From Streptomyces sp. Act143 (GTDB taxonomy: Bacteria; Actinomycetota; Actinomycetes; Streptomycetales; Streptomycetaceae): DNA of 64,000 nucleotides. A program made the position numbers and the translations under genes. How positions within the stretch are numbered: the first letter of the stretch is position 1; the number at the start of each line of letters is the position of its first letter. Where the stretch lies: assembly GCF_003143935.1 (NCBI RefSeq), contig NZ_QFRX01000001.1, positions 4,877,201-4,941,200 of the forward strand, read 5' to 3'. The notes under the pieces were generated by a model. The model saw only the letters and a program-made list of their open reading frames with translations. It did no database searches and was not told the DNA's origin. Positions 58,978-64,000 of this stretch are shown here, one piece after another.

Positions 58978-59070
58978 GCTACCGGGAGGAACATCGGGCG
59001 GGGGCTGCTACCAGGAGGAACATCGGACAGGGCATTTACCGGGAAGAAGATCGGGCCGGGGCCGCTACCG
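58978..59070. repeat. Three and a half tandem 29-bp units
   Basis: Units begin gctaccggga or a variant at 58978, 59007, 59035 and 59064; core accgggaggaacatcggg. The last partial unit covers the stop codon of the sigma-factor gene. Confidence 0.85.
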
Positions 59071-59631
59071 GACCAGACCCAGCTCCGGGTCCTCACGCAG
59101 CTTGCCCAGCGCCCGCGACACCGCCGACTTCACGGTCCCCACCGACACCCCGAGCACCTCCGCCGTCTGCACCTCGCTCAGATCCTCGTAGTACCTGAGG
59201 ACGACCATCGCCCGCTGCCGCGCCGGCAACTTCATGATCGCCCGCCACATCGCGTCGTGCAGCGCCTGCTGCTCGGCCGGGTCGTCACCGCCGGGCAGCG
59301 GCTCGGGCTCCGGGATCTCGTCGGTCGCGAACTCGTCCACCTTGCGCTTGCGCCACTGCGACGTGCGCGTGTTCAGCAGCGCGCGGCGCACATAGCCGTC
59401 GAGCGCCCGGTGGTCCTCGATCCGCTCCCAGGCGACGTAGGTCTTGGTGAGCGCGGTCTGCAACAGGTCCTCGGCGTCGCTGGGGTTCGCGGTCAGCGAC
59501 CGGGCGGTACGCAGCAGCACCGGCTGGCGTGCCTTCACGTACGACGAGAAGGAGGGGTACGTCGCATACGGGCGGGCCTGCCTCGCCGGTACTGCGGCGT
59601 CCGAAGCACTGGTGCAGACGGGTGTGGTCAT
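59065..59631 (-). CDS. ECF sigma factor (SigE-family type)
   Basis: 188 residues with sigma regions 2 and 4 only. Region 2: FSSYVKARQPVLLRTARSLT, then NPSDAEDLLQTALTKTYVAW. Region 4: LPARQRAMVVLRYYEDLSEV, then AEVLGVSVGTVKSAVSRALG. No anti-sigma gene adjoins. The ATG is preceded by TGGAGCC and by TAGCGT at 6 nt, so either a ribosome site or a leaderless start is possible. Confidence 0.92.
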   Translation of the reverse strand: MTTPVCTSASDAAVPARQARPYATYPSFSSYVKARQPVLLRTARSLTANPSDAEDLLQTALTKTYVAWERIEDHRALDGYVRRALLNTRTSQWRKRKVDEFATDEIPEPEPLPGGDDPAEQQALHDAMWRAIMKLPARQRAMVVLRYYEDLSEVQTAEVLGVSVGTVKSAVSRALGKLREDPELGLVR

Positions 59632-59827
59632 GGCTCCACGCTAGGAGCGAGGGGGCCTCCCGCTCATCGGCCGCAGGTCCCGAAGACGACTCCGCCTCAG
59701 GTTGTAGGGGTGGGGGTGGCTCCACCTCCTGAGGGTGGACGAGGGGGCCGGATCTACTGCGGGATGACCCCTGGGTGGTCGTCCGAGGGTGCCGGTGACG
59801 GGGTCGGTCACGGGCCAGTGGTGGGCG

Positions 59828-60994
59828 TCATCCGTCCGCCGTGAGCACCAGCCCTGACGTCGGTACTCCCGTCCCCGCCGTCACCAGGACCCGGCGGGCC
59901 GCGGGTATGAGGTTCACGGCCGTCCCCCTTATCTGACGCACGGCTTCCGCCATGCCGTTCATCCCGTGCAGGTACGCCTCCCCCAGCTGCCCCCCGTGCG
60001 TGTTCAGCGGCAGTCTCCCCTCGGCCACGAAGTCCGCGGCCTCCCCCTTCCCGCAGAACCCGAACTCCTCCAGCTGCATCAGCACGAACGGCGTGAAGTG
60101 GTCGTACAGGATGCCCACGTCGATGTCGGCCGGGGTGAGGCCCGACGTCCGCCACAGCTGGCGGGCCACCACGCCCATCTCCGGCAGGCCGGTCAGGTCG
60201 TCCCGGTAGAAGCTGGTCATCTGCTCCTGGGCCCGGCCGGCTCCCTGCGCGGCGGCGGCCACCACGGCGGGCGGGTTCGGAAGATCCCGCGCCCGCTCCG
60301 GCGAGGTGACGACGAGGGCCTGGCCGCCGTCCGTCTCCTGGCAGCAGTCCAGGAGGCGGAGCGGCTCGACGATCCAGCGGGAGGCGGCGTGGTCGGCGAG
60401 GGTGATGGGGCGGCCGTGGAAGTACGCCGCCGGGTTCGTCGCCGCGTGTCTGCGCGCGGTGACGGCCACCTGTCCGAAGGCCTCCGGGGTCAGACCGTAC
60501 GTGTGCAGATACCGCTGGGCCGTCATCGCCACCCAGGACGCCGGGGTGAGCAGCCCGAACGGCAGCGCCCAGCCGAGCGCGACCCCTTCCGCGGAGGGTT
60601 CGCGGTGCTGCACCCCGGAGCCGAAGCGACGCCCCGAGCGTTCGTTGAAGGCGCGGTAGCAGACCACCACCTCGGCCACGCCGGTCGCCACGGCCAGCGC
60701 CGCCTGCTGGACGGTCGCGCAGGCCGCGCCGCCGCCGTAGTGGACGCGGGAGAAGAAGGACAGCTCGCCGACACCGCAGGCCTGGGCGACCGTGATCTCC
60801 GGGCTGGTGTCCATCGTGAACGTCACCATCCCGTCCACGTCGGCGGGCGTCAGCCCGGCATCGTCCAGCGCGGCCCGCACCGCCTCGGTGGCCAGCGTCA
60901 GCTCGCTGCGACCGGAATCCTTGGAGAACTCCGTGGCCCCGATGCCGACGATCGCGGCGCGTCCGCCGAGGGTGTCTCTCGTCCGGACGCTCAT
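59828..60994 (-). CDS. Thiolase-like lipid-transfer protein (Ltp2-like)
   Basis: 388 residues. GGRAAIVGIGATEFSKDSG, DGMVTFTMDTSP, YGGGAACATVQQAALAV and NTHGGQLGEAYLHGMNGMAE mark the thiolase-fold SCP2/Ltp branch. In mycobacteria Ltp2 is the retro-aldolase that ends steroid side-chain removal and needs the DUF35 domain of ChsH2. The ATG overlaps the MaoC stop (ATGA). With the two genes upstream it repeats the chsH2-chsH1-ltp2 order. Substrate here unproven. Confidence 0.9.
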   Translation of the reverse strand: MSVRTRDTLGGRAAIVGIGATEFSKDSGRSELTLATEAVRAALDDAGLTPADVDGMVTFTMDTSPEITVAQACGVGELSFFSRVHYGGGAACATVQQAALAVATGVAEVVVCYRAFNERSGRRFGSGVQHREPSAEGVALGWALPFGLLTPASWVAMTAQRYLHTYGLTPEAFGQVAVTARRHAATNPAAYFHGRPITLADHAASRWIVEPLRLLDCCQETDGGQALVVTSPERARDLPNPPAVVAAAAQGAGRAQEQMTSFYRDDLTGLPEMGVVARQLWRTSGLTPADIDVGILYDHFTPFVLMQLEEFGFCGKGEAADFVAEGRLPLNTHGGQLGEAYLHGMNGMAEAVRQIRGTAVNLIPAARRVLVTAGTGVPTSGLVLTADG

Positions 60995-61386
60995 CGGGCA
61001 CCTCCGGACGGGACGGTGACCGTCACCGTGCCCGAGACATGCCTGCCGATGCTGTTGTCACCCGACACGCGGACCGTAGCCGTGTCCCCGTCGACCGCCT
61101 CGACCGTGCCCGCCAACACCATGGTGTCGCCCGGGTAGTTGGGCGCCCCCAGCCGTATCGCCACCTTGCGGAGCACGGCCGCAGGACCGAAGTGGTCGGT
61201 GATGTAGCGGCCGACCAGGCCGTTGGTCGTCAGGATGTTCATGAAGATGTCCGGGGAGCCCTTCTCCCGGGCCAGTTCGGCGTCGTGGTGAACGTCCTGG
61301 TAGTCGCGGGAGGCGATCGCGCCGGCGACGATCAGGGTGCGGGTCACCGGGATCTCCAGCGGCGGGAGCCGCTCACCGGGCTTCAT
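60991..61386 (-). CDS. MaoC-type hydratase (ChsH1-like)
   Basis: 131 residues. Hot-dog fold with the hydratase motif YQDVHHDAELAREKGSPDIF (Asp-His pair in DVHHD), then NILTTNGLVGRYITDHFGP. ChsH1 pairs with the MaoC half of ChsH2 to hydrate steroid enoyl-CoA. Its start overlaps the upstream stop and its stop overlaps the thiolase start (ATGA on both sides), so all three are made in step. Confidence 0.92.
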   Translation of the reverse strand: MKPGERLPPLEIPVTRTLIVAGAIASRDYQDVHHDAELAREKGSPDIFMNILTTNGLVGRYITDHFGPAAVLRKVAIRLGAPNYPGDTMVLAGTVEAVDGDTATVRVSGDNSIGRHVSGTVTVTVPSGGAR

Positions 61387-62351
61387 GCGGCCTCCTCCTG
61401 GGCACGGAACACCGGCAGCACCAACTCCTCGTCGTACTCCTTGAATTCGAGCCGTACCGGCATGCCGATCCGCACCTCGTCGCACGGCACCCCGAGCACG
61501 TTGCTGATCATTCGCACTCCTTCCGTGAGCTCTATCAGGGCGACCGCGTAGGGAGGGTCGAACGCCGGGAAGGGCGGGTGGTGCATGACGACGTACGAAT
61601 AGACCTCGCCCGCGCCGCTCGCCTCGACCGTGTCCCACTCCGGGTGTCCGCAGGCGGCGCAGCCGGGCAGCCAGGGGTGGCGCAGGGTGGAGCAGGCGGT
61701 GCAGCGCTGGATCAGCAGGCGGTGCTCGCGGACGCCCTCCCAGAAGCCGGCGTTGTCGCGGTTGACGACGGGGCGGGGGCGCGGGGGTTTCTCCTGCGAG
61801 GGCGTCTCCTGCCGGGGGCTCTTGGGCTGCGCCCCCTCCTTTCTCTGTGCCGGCGCGTACTTGAGGATGCGGAAGCGGTGGGTACCGGCCAGGTCGGGGC
61901 CTACGCGGATGTCCATGCGGGTGGTGACGAAGTAACCCGTGCCGAGTTTCGTCGTCTTGCGGTCGGACACCGACTCGATGACCGCGTCGAACGTGATCTC
62001 GTCGCCGGGGTGCAGTGGGCGGAGGTACTCCTGCTCGCAGTCGGTGGCGACGACCGAGGTGCAGCCCGAGGCGTCGAGGAGGGCGAACAGTTCATCGAAG
62101 GCCGACGAGCGGCCCGTATGACCGGAGAGGCCGCCCATGGTCCATGCCTGGAGCATGGTGGGGGGCGCGATGGCGGCCGGGCCGGTGTACGCGGGGTTGG
62201 TGTCGCCCATGGCCTCGCACCAGTGCCGGATCATGGGTGCGTTGACGGGGTCCTTGCCGGCGGCGGAGACGGCGGCGGCCTGTCCCTCGTACGCCTTCAG
62301 GCGCATGCCCAACTCGTCGCTCGCCTGCGGCTCGTGTCCCACGGCTTCCAT
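61383..62351 (-). CDS. MaoC-DUF35 fusion (ChsH2-like)
   Basis: 322 residues. The N-terminal half is a MaoC/FAS1-type hydratase half (MIRHWCEAMGDTNPAYTGPA, YLRPLHPGDEITFDAVIESV). The middle has a Pro/Lys linker. The C-terminal half is DUF35: a zinc ribbon with Cys pairs in CTACSTLRHPWLPGCAACGH and an OB fold (VEASGAGEVYSYVVMHHPPF). GGGGGAGG is 3 nt before the ATG. An in-frame ATG further up, across a short repeat, has no site. First gene of the coupled set. Confidence 0.9.
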   Translation of the reverse strand: MEAVGHEPQASDELGMRLKAYEGQAAAVSAAGKDPVNAPMIRHWCEAMGDTNPAYTGPAAIAPPTMLQAWTMGGLSGHTGRSSAFDELFALLDASGCTSVVATDCEQEYLRPLHPGDEITFDAVIESVSDRKTTKLGTGYFVTTRMDIRVGPDLAGTHRFRILKYAPAQRKEGAQPKSPRQETPSQEKPPRPRPVVNRDNAGFWEGVREHRLLIQRCTACSTLRHPWLPGCAACGHPEWDTVEASGAGEVYSYVVMHHPPFPAFDPPYAVALIELTEGVRMISNVLGVPCDEVRIGMPVRLEFKEYDEELVLPVFRAQEEAA

Positions 62352-62371
62352 GGCCTCCCCCTTCGGTCCGC

Positions 62372-62420
62372 CCGTCCCGTCGTCCCGTCGTCCCGTCGTC
62401 CTGTCGTCCCGCCCGTCTCG
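62372..62420. repeat. 8-bp tandem repeat (about five units)
   Basis: Imperfect copies of cccgtcgt just upstream of the ChsH2-like start, in its likely 5' leader. If translated from the earlier ATG they would code a charged Asp/Arg/Thr stretch. Confidence 0.7.
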
Positions 62421-62491
62421 TTCTGTCATTTCTGGTACACCGCAGCCGCCGCCCGGGTTCCCACTCGCCGGACGCGAACTTCGCGAAGATT

Positions 62492-62508
62492 TCTGACTGT
62501 CCGTCAGA
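62492..62508. promoter_or_regulatory. TCTGAC-N5-GTCAGA operator before the ChsH2-like operon
   Basis: Exact 6-bp arms around TGTCC, about 140 bp upstream of the start. A perfect 10-bp palindrome CTTCGCGAAG is at 62479-62488. The form suits a TetR-family lipid regulator (inference). Confidence 0.55.
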
Positions 62509-62569
62509 TCAGGTGGCGTGTCAAGGTCGACGGCCCCCGCCGAGGCATTCCGCGCCCACGCGAGAACGC

Positions 62570-62601
62570 CTGCGCGGCGGCACCGAAGCACCGCCGCGCA
62601 G
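62570..62601 (-). terminator. Hairpin downstream of the small secreted gene
   Basis: CTGCGCGGCGG and CCGCCGCGCAG pair perfectly around a 10-nt loop, 85 bp past the stop at 62686. Its left side is upstream of the ChsH2-like operon. Confidence 0.7.
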
Positions 62602-62685
62602 ACGTCTCACCACCCCACGGAGCACACCACGAAGAGGTCGGCCGGCCCCCACCGGCCGCCCCTTCCCTCAGCTCACCTCCTCAAC

Positions 62686-63000
62686 TCACCACCACAGCGG
62701 GGTGAAGTTGATGGACGTGTTGTCGTTGCCCTGATTGATGGCCGTGAACGCGGAGCCGTTGACCTGGGCGGTGTTGCTCTGGTTCGAGGCGCCGGAGCCG
62801 ACCGCGTTCTGCTGCGTGGTGGACGAGTTGCCGTTGTTGGTGCCGCCGACCCCACTGCCGACGATGCTCGCGACACCCGCGTTCGATCCGTCGTCCGCGA
62901 AGCCACCGTTGTCCGCCGTCGCGACGCCGGTGAACAGAGCCGCGGCGAGCGGGAGGGCGGAGACAGCGGCGATGACGCGGGCGGTACGGATGCTTGCCAT
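62686..63000 (-). CDS. Small secreted Asn/Gln/Ser-rich protein
   Basis: 104 residues. A signal peptide (VIAAVSALPLAAALFTGVAT, cleavage near TADN) is followed by 72 residues rich in Gly, Asn, Ser, Thr and Gln: SNAGVASIVGSGVGGTNNGN, TTQQNAVGSGASNQSNTAQV and INQGNDNTSINFTPLWW. The QN-spaced short strands recall curlin-type or other self-associating surface proteins, but no known repeat matches exactly, and it lacks chaplin Cys pairs. GGAGGAAG precedes the ATG. Confidence 0.85.
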   Translation of the reverse strand: MASIRTARVIAAVSALPLAAALFTGVATADNGGFADDGSNAGVASIVGSGVGGTNNGNSSTTQQNAVGSGASNQSNTAQVNGSAFTAINQGNDNTSINFTPLWW

Positions 63001-63348
63001 GTTCTTCCTCCAGAACCCGGCCTCTTGAGCCGGAAGTACGTCAAGTAAGTCTGTTACCAGGGCAGTTGGCCGACCGCCTCGGTGTCGTTCACGACGTCGC
63101 GAGATCAGAGTTGCCCACCGAATCCCCGGCGAACCAGTCCGGATGCGGCTATTCCCCCTGAAGCGTGAGGACAAGTCGATAAACCCCTTTCGCGATCTAC
63201 GGCGTCAGACTGGCCCTGGCAGGACATCTCCACCCCAAGCGCCGCAAGAGGTGAAGCGTTCCGGCGGTTTTCCGGCCAATCCGCCCCGCCCGGCGAGTCG
63301 CCCCCGAACTCCCTTCCCTTTTTCGAACACCCGTACGAAAATAGAACC

Positions 63349-64000
63349 ATGGCCACCACAGACCGGCAGGCCACGACGCTGGCCCTCGCACACGCCCTGT
63401 CAGCCGCCGAACGCGGACTGGCCGTCATCCCCCTGTCCAGGACCAAGCTCCCGGCGCTCCGCTCCCCGCACCGCGACGACACCGAGGCCCCCGGAGCCCC
63501 CGAGGCCGTGCCGGGCCCGCCCTGCCACGGCGAGTGCGGCCGCCTCGGGCACGGGGTCTACGACGCCTCCACCGACCCGGCCCGCATCCGCGAACTGTTC
63601 GCCGCGGCCCCCTGGGCGACCGGCTACGGCATCGCGTGCGGCCTCCCGCCCCACCACCTGATCGGCATCGACCTCGACACCAAGTCCGGTACGGACTCCT
63701 CCGCGGCCCTGCGCGAGCTGGCGCTGCGTCACCTCTTCACGATCCCGGCCACGGTGGTCGTGCTGACCCCGAGCGGCGGCCGCCATCTGTGGCTGAGCGG
63801 CCCGCCGGACGTCGTCGTCCCCAACTCGGCCGGGCGGCTGGCGCCCGGCATCGACATCCGCGGCGCCGGCGGCTATCTGGTCGGCCCCGGCTCCCGCACC
63901 GACCAGGGCGTGTACACGACGGCCCCCGGCACGGCCCGCCTCGCCCCCGCGGCCTGCCCTCCCGCCCTCCTGCGCCTCCTGCTCCCGCCGCCCCGCACCA
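63349..64000 (+). CDS. Bifunctional DNA primase/polymerase, 5' part
   Basis: About 217 residues are visible before the window ends. MATTDRQATTLALAHALSAA begins the Prim-Pol fold. LAVIPLSRTKLPAL, a Cys/His patch (PPCHGECGRLGH), the catalytic acidic motif IGIDLDTKSGT, the GGRHLWLSGP His motif and GIDIRGAGGYLVGPGS follow. Such chromosome-borne Prim-Pol proteins make primers or extend DNA; the exact task is unknown. No ribosome site; an A-rich stretch lies before the ATG. The 348 bp upstream hold no gene I can support. Confidence 0.88.
   Translation, partial: MATTDRQATTLALAHALSAAERGLAVIPLSRTKLPALRSPHRDDTEAPGAPEAVPGPPCHGECGRLGHGVYDASTDPARIRELFAAAPWATGYGIACGLPPHHLIGIDLDTKSGTDSSAALRELALRHLFTIPATVVVLTPSGGRHLWLSGPPDVVVPNSAGRLAPGIDIRGAGGYLVGPGSRTDQGVYTTAPGTARLAPAACPPALLRLLLPPPRT

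Overview
The window is high-GC actinobacterial chromosome, almost certainly a Streptomyces. The evidence is strong G/C at third codon positions, many GTG and TTG starts, many start codons 6-8 nt after a TANNNT -10 box (apparently leaderless mRNAs), and Streptomyces landmark genes. These include a sigF-sigN pair of SigB/F-type sigma factors, a subtilisin-inhibitor-like protein and a DmdR/IdeR-type iron box. The order upp, tadA, Dabb protein, sigF, sigN matches what I know of the S. coelicolor core chromosome. I see no intact prophage, transposon or CRISPR array.

Layout. 1-6.6 kb: a degenerate M48-like membrane protein, purD, dnaX and the SRP RNA gene, all on the minus strand. 6.7-7.4 kb: tRNA-Ser(GGA) followed by a 605-bp scar bounded by a copy of the tRNA 3' end and holding broken vapB/vapC genes. 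7.5-13.8 kb: two small genes, an ArsR-like regulator coupled to an FtsX-type permease, a PAP2 phosphatase and an SDR oxidoreductase. 13.8-20.6 kb: a DUF4287 pseudogene, then a tightly coupled minus-strand run (CopC-CopD protein, SDR, cupin, IucB-like acetyltransferase, penicillin-acylase-type Ntn hydrolase). This run diverges from a siderophore-interacting reductase across an iron box, so it is probably iron-repressed.

20.6-33.4 kb: an FG-GAP secreted protein, a HhH-GPD glycosylase, an HdeD-like protein, a HerA-like ATPase, a LytR_C protein, upp, the tadA pair with an unusual 5' leader, tRNA-Ser(CGA), small membrane proteins, sigF, sigN and a lipoprotein. 33.5-40.5 kb: two drug-efflux modules, MarR with a DHA2 exporter fused to transthyretin-like domains plus a YceI protein, and a DHA2 exporter with a TetR regulator and a clear operator. 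40.5-46.6 kb: a four-gene operon of response regulator, histidine kinase, GT2-GtrA protein and GT39-like mannosyltransferase.

46.7-52.3 kb: a DUF2797 protein, a second MarR, a Tat-exported protein, small proteins, tRNA-Arg(ACG), tRNA-Ser(GCT) and an SSI-family inhibitor. 52.6-57.2 kb: a 1522-residue kinase-like scaffold with PAS domains but degenerate catalytic sites. 57.2-62.4 kb: lipid genes, namely an acyl-CoA ligase and a chsH2-chsH1-ltp2-like set resembling steroid side-chain degradation, with an ECF sigma gene between them. The window ends with a small Asn/Gln-rich secreted protein and the 5' part of a primase-polymerase gene.
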